DNA of 64,000 bases from NCBI GenBank assembly GCA_009841225.1, contig VXMF01000055.1, positions 117,400 through 181,399 on the forward strand, in the 5' to 3' direction. The translations under genes and the position numbers were made by a program. This DNA is from Terriglobia bacterium (GTDB lineage: Bacteria; Acidobacteriota; Terriglobia; Bryobacterales; UBA6623). Shown here in pieces: positions 35,506-43,017 of this stretch (position 1 is the stretch's first letter; every line of letters starts with the position of its first letter). A model generated the notes under the pieces. It was not told where the DNA came from, did not search any database, and saw only the letters and a list, made by a program, of their open reading frames with translations.

Positions 35506-36195
35506 CTAGCCCATGTGGAACAGGCTCAGGCGCGGGAGGCCCAGCAGCTCGAACGTCTTGCGCCGAACATAGGTCTGCTTCAGCGACCCTAGCTGCTCGG
35601 CCGTCATCCTGCGGCGGTAGGGCTTGAGCTCCGCATCAAGCTCGCGGCCGACTTGCAACAGCTGGTACTCGCTCAGCGCGACGGTGGCTGCGGCGAACAG
35701 CCGGTCGTCGAGAACAGTCAGCTTGCGCTCGACATCTTCCAAGTCCCCCAGTTCCCCGCCCTCGGCCTGCTCAGCCAGACGTTCCAGGGTGTCGGCCATG
35801 CCGCCAAGAAGGTCTTCCGGCACGCCCCGCCCGCGCGCCGCTTGGCGCAACTGCCCGGCGCGTTCCATGAAGAACGCCGCCAAAGCGGCTGGCTCGAACC
35901 CGGCACTCGCGGACTGCTGGATGGCACTGTCCCCGTGCGCCATCTCGCGAGCCGCGCCGAGCACTTCTTGGGAGCAGTAGGCCACCGAATTGACCGTCGA
36001 AAAGCGGCGCCGCTTGGCGGCGTGATACTTCTCGAAAGACCTGTCGATGCCCTTCAAGACCGCGCCGAGTGGAATGCCAGCATCCTTCCAGGACTCGACC
36101 AGCACCCAATCCAGCGGGGACATCATGAACATCCCGCTGTTGCGGGCGCGCCGGAAATGCTCTTCCACCTCGGTGAAGTAGTTGAAGTAGTTCAC
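35506..36195 (-). CDS. Protein of unknown function
   Basis: A 229-residue, mostly helical, soluble protein beginning MNYFNYFTEVEEHFRRARNS from a GTG start. It contains LDWVLVESWKDAGIPLGAVLKGI and a C-terminal RRRMTAEQLGSLKQTYVRRK. No signal peptide, helix-turn-helix or metal motif is evident. It lies 24 nt after the M14 peptidase gene on the same strand, so the two are probably co-transcribed. The MSPLDWVLVESW region resembles DnaD-like or phage-type helical modules only vaguely; I do not assign it. Confidence 0.75.
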   Translation of the reverse strand: MNYFNYFTEVEEHFRRARNSGMFMMSPLDWVLVESWKDAGIPLGAVLKGIDRSFEKYHAAKRRRFSTVNSVAYCSQEVLGAAREMAHGDSAIQQSASAGFEPAALAAFFMERAGQLRQAARGRGVPEDLLGGMADTLERLAEQAEGGELGDLEDVERKLTVLDDRLFAAATVALSEYQLLQVGRELDAELKPYRRRMTAEQLGSLKQTYVRRKTFELLGLPRLSLFHMG

Positions 36196-36219
36196 GGGTC
36201 GGGAACGACGCTGAGGGGA

Positions 36220-38712
36220 TCAAAGGTATAGGCCGTTGAAAACCATCTTGAAGGTGGCGTTGGACTGGCCGCGGTACTGCGGGCGGATGCCGAAAAGAAT
36301 CACCCGGCCATTGCCGAACGGCACGTCCAGCACGGCCGCTCGGTTTGCCAAGTGGCCTTCCCCAAGCAGCCACCCGGAGGCCAGCACGTTGCGCCCAGGA
36401 AAGCGCAGCACCTGCCGCAGCTCGGCCGCGAACTGGCGGCGAACGCGGAACACGGGACCCGACTGGAGCCACACAGCCTCCCGCTCTTGCATGCCGATGC
36501 AAAGTGGGTGGGACAGGTCCGCTTCCACGTTCACCAAAGTGCCCGGCGCGAAGAAGCGCTGCTTTGGGAGTCCCTCGATGGCATTCTCCACCGGCAGGCC
36601 CAATCGGTCGGCCGCGTACGATGCCGCCCGGCTGAAAGCCATGACCGTGCCGCCGGCCCGGGCAAAATCGACCAAGGCGGCCGCTCCGGCCTCCCCCAAT
36701 CCGCCGCGGTACTCGGGAGGCACGATCGACTCGCCGCCTCCGTAGTCGTGGGCAAATCCCTTGTCCAGCACTTCCGGAGCTACATCAGGCAGGATCACAA
36801 CGTCATACCTGCCGACCAAGCCGTCCGCAACTTGGGCGTTCCCCACCGTCTCATAGGGCATCTCGTAGCGGTCGAACAGCCATCGCGTCCAGCCTTCGTC
36901 CATGATCGGCACGTGTCCCGCATAGATCGCCACCCGCGGAAGAGCCAGTAACGGGTACCCGGCAGCCAGCGTGTCGCTGGGCACGCACTCGACACCCCAC
37001 TCGTTCGCCAGCTCCTCCAGAACCGGAACCAGATCGGGGCCGGAACGAAACAGGAACGCCCCGTCAGACGGCCTCCGATGCACAGCCACCCCTCTGGCCA
37101 GCAAGCGATTCACCGCGACCCAGCTAGAGCCCAAGTTGGGCGAAAGCATCAATTCGTCGGCGGCCGCCACCCCACCGCTCAGGTGAGGGACTCGCTCCAC
37201 CACTTCGGTTACAAGATCGAGCTCGCCCGAGACCGGATACGCTTCCACGCCCATCAGTAGCGGCAGCGTGTGCGCGGTGGCGTCATACGGCATCAGGGGG
37301 GGCCCGCCCGGGTACTGGCGCAGATCGGGATAGTCCTGGCGGGACAGCAAGGTGTTCGCGAACGCACCATAGGGCTGCGCAAGCTGGACGACAAAGTCGC
37401 CCTCGCGCACGGTGCGATCTTCCGCCGTCGCATCCTCCAAGGCCCGAACGATCTCGACATCGCCAAATTCCAGCGTGCGCAGCAGGCGCGCAGCGGCCGA
37501 CAAGTCGTGCTGTTCGCGGGGCACGACAAAAGCGCGCCCGTGCCCTCGATCGATGATCCTCTTGCCAATGCGGTAGAAGTTCCGGAGCAAGTCCGATCGC
37601 CGCAGCGCGGCGCTGTATAGCACGGATTCGAACGTGATCAGCTGGTTGTCGACGATGTCGCGCAAGCGCCACTCGCCTCCCGGCCATGGCTCCAAGAAGT
37701 TCCAGCTGCTCGTGCTCGGATCGTAGCCCTGACGATTGGTCTTGAGCTGTTCCGGGACGACCGTGATCGGCGAGGCGAAGCGGGCGCTCGCGCTCTCGCT
37801 CAACAGTCGCAGGGCACCGTGATAGCTCTGGTAGTGGCGCGCTGGCGAGTAATAGTCGTAAATCCCGTTCACGAGAACGCCCGTCTTGCCCGCCGCCGTT
37901 AGATCCATCGCCATCGCGGTTCCGAAAGCATTGACCTGCTGGGTGATCAGGGCGTCAATGTTCGGGTCGATCGGATCGATCCACGGCGGCACGAAGATGC
38001 GCGCTCCATTGGAGCCCATCTGATGCACGTCGTAGACGATCTGGGGGCGCCACCTGTTGTGCACCTTCTCCACTATGAGCCGGGTCTCTTGCTGGGTGAA
38101 TATGTACCAATCCCGGTTATTGTCGTGACCCAGGTACTTGTGATACAGGGAGGTAAGCGGCGCTCCTTCGTAGGGTCCGCCGACCCATCGCCTGTACCAC
38201 TCCCTGACCTTGTCGACCCCGTCGGGGTTCAGCGAGGGCACTAGGAGCAAGATGGTGTTCGCGAGGATGGCGCGGTGGCGGTCGCTGTCCTGAGTCAGCA
38301 GGTCGTGGGCGAACTGCACCGCCGTCATCGTTGAAGCCACTTCGTTGGAGTGGATCGAGCAAGTGATCACGATGGCAGGCTTTCCCTCTTCCGCTAGATC
38401 GAAAGCCTCTTCCTGCGCAAGCGCTCGCGGGTCCGCAAGCTTGGTCAAGATCTCCCTGTAGTGCTCGATACGCTCGAGCGTCTCGGGGGCGGCAATCGTC
38501 GCAAGGATCAGGGGCCTGCCCTCGGTCGACTCGCCGAGTTCTTCGACCCGCACCGAATCGCTGCCAGCGTCGAGGATGCGGAAGTACTCCACCACCTCGG
38601 ACCACGCGACCAAGGTCCGATCATCGCCCATGGAGTGGCCGAAGTGCTCTTCGGGCGTCGGCAGGGCGGCGAGCGCAGGCAGGGCGCTCACCAAGAGGGT
38701 CAGCAGCCGCAT
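36220..38712 (-). CDS. Secreted M14-family zinc carboxypeptidase
   Basis: An 830-residue protein. The M14 domain occupies the N-terminal ~330 residues with zinc ligands H121 and E124 in SIHSNEV and H230 in YDVHQMG; the substrate-binding NNRDW is also present. The rest includes a domain like class I glutamine amidotransferase-type regions found in large acidobacterial M14 peptidases. A signal peptide follows the ATG at 38712, preceded by GAGG. The ORF continues to 38751 but lacks a better start. Secreted peptidase; the substrate is unknown. Confidence 0.9.
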   Translation of the reverse strand: MRLLTLLVSALPALAALPTPEEHFGHSMGDDRTLVAWSEVVEYFRILDAGSDSVRVEELGESTEGRPLILATIAAPETLERIEHYREILTKLADPRALAQEEAFDLAEEGKPAIVITCSIHSNEVASTMTAVQFAHDLLTQDSDRHRAILANTILLLVPSLNPDGVDKVREWYRRWVGGPYEGAPLTSLYHKYLGHDNNRDWYIFTQQETRLIVEKVHNRWRPQIVYDVHQMGSNGARIFVPPWIDPIDPNIDALITQQVNAFGTAMAMDLTAAGKTGVLVNGIYDYYSPARHYQSYHGALRLLSESASARFASPITVVPEQLKTNRQGYDPSTSSWNFLEPWPGGEWRLRDIVDNQLITFESVLYSAALRRSDLLRNFYRIGKRIIDRGHGRAFVVPREQHDLSAAARLLRTLEFGDVEIVRALEDATAEDRTVREGDFVVQLAQPYGAFANTLLSRQDYPDLRQYPGGPPLMPYDATAHTLPLLMGVEAYPVSGELDLVTEVVERVPHLSGGVAAADELMLSPNLGSSWVAVNRLLARGVAVHRRPSDGAFLFRSGPDLVPVLEELANEWGVECVPSDTLAAGYPLLALPRVAIYAGHVPIMDEGWTRWLFDRYEMPYETVGNAQVADGLVGRYDVVILPDVAPEVLDKGFAHDYGGGESIVPPEYRGGLGEAGAAALVDFARAGGTVMAFSRAASYAADRLGLPVENAIEGLPKQRFFAPGTLVNVEADLSHPLCIGMQEREAVWLQSGPVFRVRRQFAAELRQVLRFPGRNVLASGWLLGEGHLANRAAVLDVPFGNGRVILFGIRPQYRGQSNATFKMVFNGLYL

Positions 38713-38785
38713 CAGTACCTCAATGGTACGAAGCCCGGAGACAAGCGCCAAGCGGCCGGGCAGACGGCGACATTGATTGCATCAG

Positions 38786-39301
38786 TCAGGCCGCGATGGC
38801 GGGCACCGAGACCAGACAGCGCCGCTCGTGCTCGAGTAAGAAGCGCTTCGCAATCAGGCCGCCGGCGTAGCCTGTCAGATTGCCGTCAGCTCCTACGACG
38901 CGATGGCAAGGCACGAGAATTGACAGTGGGTTGCGTCCGATCGCCGCGGCCACTGCACGCACCGCCCTAGGTCTTCCCAAGCGTGACGCAAGTTCGCCGT
39001 AGCTAAGCGTGTGCGCCGGCGCGATCTCGCGCAGAGCGGTCCAGACATCGACTTGGAACGGCGTGCCGCGCATATCCAACGGGATATCGGGCGAGTACTC
39101 CAAATCAGAATCGAAGTAGCAAGCAAGGAATGCCTCCGCCTGCAACAAGAAGATGTTTCCGTGCCCCGGACGAACTCCGGCGGGAGCTAGCCGGGCTTCC
39201 AGCCTAGGCGCTTGCACCGGGAAGTAGATCGCTACCAGGCCAGCGTCACTGGCCAGCATGCGGATCTCACCCAATGGACTGAAGAACTTGGATCGTTGCA
39301 A
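38786..39301 (-). CDS. ogt: Methylated-DNA--protein-cysteine S-methyltransferase
   Basis: A 171-residue O6-alkylguanine-DNA alkyltransferase. The suicidal cysteine is C132 in the invariant PCHRVV; upstream lies GTPFQVDVWTALREI and SYGELASRLGRPRAVRAVA, the DNA-binding helix region with the arginine finger. It directly reverses O6-methylguanine damage. No Ada-type regulatory domain is attached, so ogt is used. It starts near 39301, divergent from rpe. Confidence 0.93.
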   Translation of the reverse strand: MQRSKFFSPLGEIRMLASDAGLVAIYFPVQAPRLEARLAPAGVRPGHGNIFLLQAEAFLACYFDSDLEYSPDIPLDMRGTPFQVDVWTALREIAPAHTLSYGELASRLGRPRAVRAVAAAIGRNPLSILVPCHRVVGADGNLTGYAGGLIAKRFLLEHERRCLVSVPAIAA

Positions 39302-39478
39302 ACCGGAGCCTCGTTTGCGCTAAAGATAGCACGGCCGCCGGGAGTCTTACCCACGCCGCGCAGATGCCCGGCTCGCAAGGCCCCAGAGGGCGAATTGGCC
39401 GCTGACCGGCCTGGAACCGGCCACCTCCGAGGGAATCCTAAGCCCTTGATAGACTGAAGCCAAGGGCGTTGCAGCACC

Positions 39479-40153
39479 ATGGCTGAGATTTCCCCGTCGA
39501 TCTTGGCGGCCGACTTCACCGCATTGGGCGAGCAGATCCGACAGGCAGAGTCGGGCGGCGCGCGGATGCTCCACGTGGACGTCATGGACGGCCACTTCGT
39601 CCCGAACATCTCCATCGGGGTTCCAGTGGTCGAATCGCTGGCAAGGACCACGGACCTAGTACTGGACTGCCACTTGATGGTGGCCAATCCAGAACACTAC
39701 ACGAAGGCATTCATCGACGCTGGCGCCAAGATGGTCACCGTGCACCAAGAGGCCTGTCCGCATCTGGGCAGATTGCTCGGGCGGATCCGAGACCACGGAG
39801 CGGCGGCGGGGGTGGCGCTGAACCCGGCCACTCCGCTAAGCACGCTCGATGAGGTTCTGGCGGAGGTGGACCTCGTGCTGATCATGAGCGTCCATCCAGG
39901 CTTCGGCGGGCAGTCGTTTCTGCCCAGCAGTCTCGACAAAGTCAGGCGCCTCAGCGCACTCCGCCGTCACGCCGGTCACGAGTTCCAGATTCAGGTCGAC
40001 GGCGGGGTGAATCTGGACAACGCGGGACTGCTGGCCGAAGCCGGCTGCGACATCTTGGTAGCAGGCTCCAGCGTGTTCGGGGCGGACGACATCGCCGGAG
40101 CGGTGCGTGCGCTGTCTGCGCGGGCGAACTTGCCAGCGCTTGCAAGCGCTTGA
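39479..40153 (+). CDS. rpe: Ribulose-phosphate 3-epimerase
   Basis: A 224-residue TIM barrel interconverting ribulose-5-phosphate and xylulose-5-phosphate. ISPSILAADF, metal ligands H32 and D34 in LHVDVMDGHFVPN, H65 in DCHLMV, MSVHPGFGGQSF and VDGGV are all present. It heads a same-strand group with bamD and a response regulator; rpe next to bamD is a known acidobacterial arrangement to my recollection. Confidence 0.97.
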   Translation: MAEISPSILAADFTALGEQIRQAESGGARMLHVDVMDGHFVPNISIGVPVVESLARTTDLVLDCHLMVANPEHYTKAFIDAGAKMVTVHQEACPHLGRLLGRIRDHGAAAGVALNPATPLSTLDEVLAEVDLVLIMSVHPGFGGQSFLPSSLDKVRRLSALRRHAGHEFQIQVDGGVNLDNAGLLAEAGCDILVAGSSVFGADDIAGAVRALSARANLPALASA

Positions 40154-40233
40154 GCCCTGCCTTGCGGCGGGGCCAGGCCTAGCAACGTGGCAGCGCTCTT
40201 CTTGGCGCGAAGCCCGCGCTCGATGAGTATGCG

Positions 40234-40268
40234 CGCTGAACTATTTCGCCGATTCAGCGTACTATAAA
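40234..40268 (+). promoter_or_regulatory. Inverted repeat and TATAAA box upstream of bamD
   Basis: CGCTGAA (40234-40240) and TTCAGCG (40253-40259) form a 7-bp inverted repeat with a 12-nt loop. TATAAA at 40263-40268 ends 4 nt before the bamD ATG, so it may be part of a -10 element or just AT-rich leader. A weak AAAGG overlaps it. Confidence 0.3.
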
Positions 40269-40272
40269 GGCG

Positions 40273-41400
40273 ATGCCCCGCTTACACCTAGCGTCTCTCG
40301 CAGGTCTTGCCGCGCTGGTCCTGCTACTGGCCAGCGGCTGCGGCAAGAGCCCGTACGACAATCCGATCGCGAACAACTCCCAGCAGCCGGACAAGATCCT
40401 GTTCGACAAGGCGGTGGAGAACATCGAGCGCCATCGGTACGAGCTCGCCCGCATCACGCTCCAGACGCTGATCAACACCTACCCAGACAGCGAGTACATC
40501 GCCAAGGCCAAGCTGGCGATCGCGGACAGCTGGTATCGCGAGGGCACATCTGAGGGGCTGGCCCAGGCCGAGGCGGAGTACAAGGACTTCATCACCTTCT
40601 TTCCCAACATGGAAGAGGCGGCCGAGTCCCAGCTCAAGATCTGCCAGATCCACTACAACCAGCTGCAGAAGCCGGACCGCGACACGCTCCACGCGGTGCG
40701 GGCCGACCAAGAGTGCCGCCAGCTGCTGCTGCGCTACCCGAACACGGTGTTCCTCGACGAGACGCAGCAGCTCCTGCGCAACGTCCAGGAAGTCATCGCA
40801 GAGGGCGAGTACCGGGTGGGGATGTTCTATGTCAAGAAGGGCAGCTTCCGGGCAGGCGTGAATCGCCTGCAGGGAGTGACGGACCACTACCCGCTGTTCA
40901 GCAGAGCGGACGAATCCCTGTGGCTCTTGGGCGAGAACTACGGCAAGCTCGGCGACAACTTCGAGGATCAGCAGGTCGCCGCGTACCAGAAGATCGTGTC
41001 GGATTACCCGTTGAGCCCATACGTGGAAGGCGCCAAGGAGAAGCTCAGCGCACTACAACGCGAAACGCCCGAGACCGATCCAGAGCGCTTCGAACTGCAC
41101 AAGTACAACGTGGAACATCGCGTGGAGCCAGGCCGCATGAGCACGTTCTGGGGCATCTTTCGCGGCAAGCCGGACCTAGGCATGGCCGCGAAGGCCGGCG
41201 ATCCCGCCATGACCACGCTGATGCCCTCTACCCCCCCGGGGATCCAAGCCTCTGCGGCTGCGGCGGTAGAGCCCACCGCCGACGTCACAGTCGAGACCAT
41301 CTCCGGACCGAGCGCGTTGGATTCCGAGCCTGACGCACGCCTGAACCAGCCCGAGACCGAGTCCAGCGAGACTGCAGCCGAACAAGACCAGCAGAACTGA
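40273..41400 (+). CDS. bamD: Outer membrane protein assembly factor BamD
   Basis: A 375-residue lipoprotein with lipobox LASGC (C23). TPR-like repeats cover ~residues 40-270 (FDKAVENIERHRYELAR, YPDSEYIAKAKLAIADSWY, SRADESLWLLGENYGKLGD), matching the BamD/YfiO family, a core partner of BamA in beta-barrel assembly. The C-terminal ~90 residues are Pro/Ala/Glu-rich and longer than in E. coli BamD. It is followed after 5 nt by a response-regulator gene, implying co-transcription. Confidence 0.9.
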   Translation: MPRLHLASLAGLAALVLLLASGCGKSPYDNPIANNSQQPDKILFDKAVENIERHRYELARITLQTLINTYPDSEYIAKAKLAIADSWYREGTSEGLAQAEAEYKDFITFFPNMEEAAESQLKICQIHYNQLQKPDRDTLHAVRADQECRQLLLRYPNTVFLDETQQLLRNVQEVIAEGEYRVGMFYVKKGSFRAGVNRLQGVTDHYPLFSRADESLWLLGENYGKLGDNFEDQQVAAYQKIVSDYPLSPYVEGAKEKLSALQRETPETDPERFELHKYNVEHRVEPGRMSTFWGIFRGKPDLGMAAKAGDPAMTTLMPSTPPGIQASAAAAVEPTADVTVETISGPSALDSEPDARLNQPETESSETAAEQDQQN

Positions 41401-41405
41401 GCCCC

Positions 41406-41960
41406 GTGGCCACCATCTTCGTCGCCGACGACAATCCCCACGTGCACAGCATGGTGGAGAAGTCTCTCGGGGCCGACGGGCACGAGATCGCGGGCACCAT
41501 GGTCGGCTCCGAGGCCTTGGAGTCGATCGCGCAGAGCAAGCCAGACATCGTGCTGCTGGACAGCACGCTCGGAGAGCTCAACGCTTTTGACACCTGCCGC
41601 GAAGTGCTCTCCTTGCCCGGTATGGAAAAGCTGCGCGTAGTCTTGCTGGCTGGACCGCTGGAGACCATCGACAGTTCCGAGGCCCTGCAGGCGGGCGTTT
41701 CGAGTGTGCTGCAGAAACCACTCGATCCCGAGAGCCTCAGCGCGTTGGTCGGAAACGGCGGTGACGGCGCGGCCGCAGACGGATCAAAGTCCAGGCCTCC
41801 AGCGGTAGACCTGCTCGTCCACCAGGCTCTCGGCGATGCGGATTCACAGCAATTGCGGAACGCGATCCACAAGCAGGTCGAGGCAGTCGTGAACGCCTCG
41901 ATACCCTCGCTTGTCGACCACATCGCGGATCGACTCGCAGAGAAGCTGAAGCCCAAGTAG
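41406..41960 (+). CDS. Response-regulator receiver protein with C-terminal helical extension
   Basis: A 184-residue protein with a receiver domain (~1-115): acidic pocket D8/D9, phosphoacceptor D52 in VLLDSTLG and K104 in LQKPLD. The Ser/Thr at the end of strand 4 appears to be replaced by alanine (A82 in VVLLAGP), which may blunt conventional signalling. The C-terminal ~60 residues (LVHQALGDADSQQLRNAI, then SIPSLVDHIADRLAEKLK) are helical, with no DNA-binding motif seen. GTG start, 5 nt after bamD. No histidine kinase nearby. Confidence 0.85.
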   Translation: MATIFVADDNPHVHSMVEKSLGADGHEIAGTMVGSEALESIAQSKPDIVLLDSTLGELNAFDTCREVLSLPGMEKLRVVLLAGPLETIDSSEALQAGVSSVLQKPLDPESLSALVGNGGDGAAADGSKSRPPAVDLLVHQALGDADSQQLRNAIHKQVEAVVNASIPSLVDHIADRLAEKLKPK

Positions 41961-42082
41961 CCCCAGCCGCACAGTGTTCGGCGGCTCGAAGATCCCTTGG
42001 GGCCAGCAGCTGTTTCGCAACCGGATCGGCGCAACCCACTACCTGCCGTACAGGTCCGCCTGGTCTACGATGAGAGTGCTGC

Positions 42083-42159
42083 GGGCGCGTAGCTCAGCTG
42101 GATAGAGCATCTGCCTTCTAAGCAGAGGGTCCCAGGTTCGAGTCCTGGCGCGCCTGCCA
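42083..42159 (+). tRNA. tRNA-Arg (anticodon TCT)
   Basis: Full cloverleaf: acceptor GGGCGCG pairs with CGCGCCT (one G-T), D-arm GCTC/GAGC, anticodon stem TCTGC/GCAGA around CTTCTAA (anticodon TCT), T-arm CCAGG/CCTGG with TTCGAGT, discriminator G and encoded CCA. TACGAT, 11 nt before the 5' end, is a candidate -10 box at the same distance as in tRNA-Gly. Confidence 0.96.
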
Positions 42160-42176
42160 TGGCTCAAGGGTCCGGA

Positions 42177-42370
42177 CCGGACACATAGGTAACAGGACGG
42201 TCATTGGATGAACAAGAAACGGTGAAGTTCCTTGCTTACCTCATTTGGGCAATCTGCTTGCCCTTTGACCCAATCACCTTGTCACTGGCAATGTGCCTGT
42301 ATTGGTGGTTGAGTGGGGGTGAAGATAATCAATGACAAGTAGAACAAACGTACCGGAGACATAGGTTACA
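42177..42370 (+). repeat. 18-bp direct repeat flanking a ~160-bp segment next to tRNA-Arg
   Basis: CCGGACACATAGGTAACA (42177-42194) and CCGGAGACATAGGTTACA (42353-42370) differ at two positions. The first copy starts 18 nt after the tRNA 3' end; the second sits where the N-terminus of a decayed higB gene should be. The layout suggests a small insertion or recombination footprint; no transposase or integrase is present. Confidence 0.7.
42204..42335 (+). CDS. Possible 43-residue membrane peptide
   Basis: A TTG start (or GTG at 42222) opens a frame reading LDEQETVKFLAYLIWAICL and then LSLAMCLYWWLSGGEDNQ before TGA at 42333. It has one or two hydrophobic segments flanked by acidic residues. It lies wholly between the two 18-bp direct repeats. 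No Shine-Dalgarno is clear, so coding status is uncertain. Confidence 0.35.
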   Translation: MDEQETVKFLAYLIWAICLPFDPITLSLAMCLYWWLSGGEDNQ

Positions 42371-42575
42371 ACCTCGCGCCGATCAGGCTGCTCGCCGTTT
42401 CACCCATCTGGAGAGCGTGGAATCTCCCGTGGATCTCGCAGGCTCGTGAAGCAACCGCCTGGAATCTCTGAAGGGCAGCGGGTTGGGACAACACAGCATA
42501 CGGATCAACTCGCAATGGAAGATCTGTATTTGTTGGGAAGACGATGGGCCGTGCGACATGGAGATCGTGGATCAC
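42369..42575 (+). pseudogene. higB: Decayed HigB-type toxin (RelE superfamily)
   Basis: In one frame the translation reads RADQAARRFTHLESVESPVD, then an in-frame TGA at 42447, then NRLESLKG, GQHSIRINSQWKICICW and DMEIVDH (codon at 42573). This is the HigB pattern (A.RKL..L, DL..PP.NRLE.LKG, GQ.SIRIN.QWRICF.W, VEIVDYH). The first ~20 residues are missing, the PPG step is lost, a stop splits the gene, and the normal stop after VDYH is absent so the frame runs on to 42845. The toxin is very probably inactive. Confidence 0.8.
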
Positions 42576-42591
42576 TGCTGGGGGGTGAGTC

Positions 42592-42897
42592 ATGAATGCG
42601 AGGAATGGTATGAGGCCGGTGCATCCGGGAGAGATATTGCGGGACGAACTCGAAGCACTCGGCCTGTCGGCCACTGCGCTGGCAAGGGAGTTGGACGTGC
42701 CGGTAAACCGCATCACGGCCATCCTGCACGGCCAGCGGGGAGTGACGGCCAACACGGCGTTGCGCCTGGCGCGGTATTTCGGGACGACTCCGCAGTCCTG
42801 GCTGAACTTGCAAAGGAACTACGAGCTTCGCCGGGCCGAGATTGAGGCGAGCCGCGAGATTACAGAGCGCGTCAAGCCCCGAGGAACGGCCGCTTAG
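42592..42897 (+). CDS. higA: HigA-family antitoxin (XRE helix-turn-helix), toxin partner decayed
   Basis: A 101-residue HigA/VapI antitoxin. It starts with the family hallmark RPVHPGEILRDELEALGLS; the helix-turn-helix is TALARELDVPVNRITAIL, followed by GQRGVTANTALRLARYFGTTPQSWLNLQ. It would bind the toxin and its own operator. GGGGGTGAG sits just before the ATG. The upstream higB is broken, so this appears to be an orphan antitoxin that may persist as a regulator or as protection against related toxins. Confidence 0.92.
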   Translation: MNARNGMRPVHPGEILRDELEALGLSATALARELDVPVNRITAILHGQRGVTANTALRLARYFGTTPQSWLNLQRNYELRRAEIEASREITERVKPRGTAA

Positions 42898-43017
42898 ACA
42901 GGACTTGTAGCAGACTCTTGCCGGTGTCCGCCTCAGCAACTACAGTAGTGGCTGCCGTTGTTAGGGTCTTGCGGCGCCGCTTCCGACCGCATGCGCCACG
43001 TTTACTTGGAGCACGAC

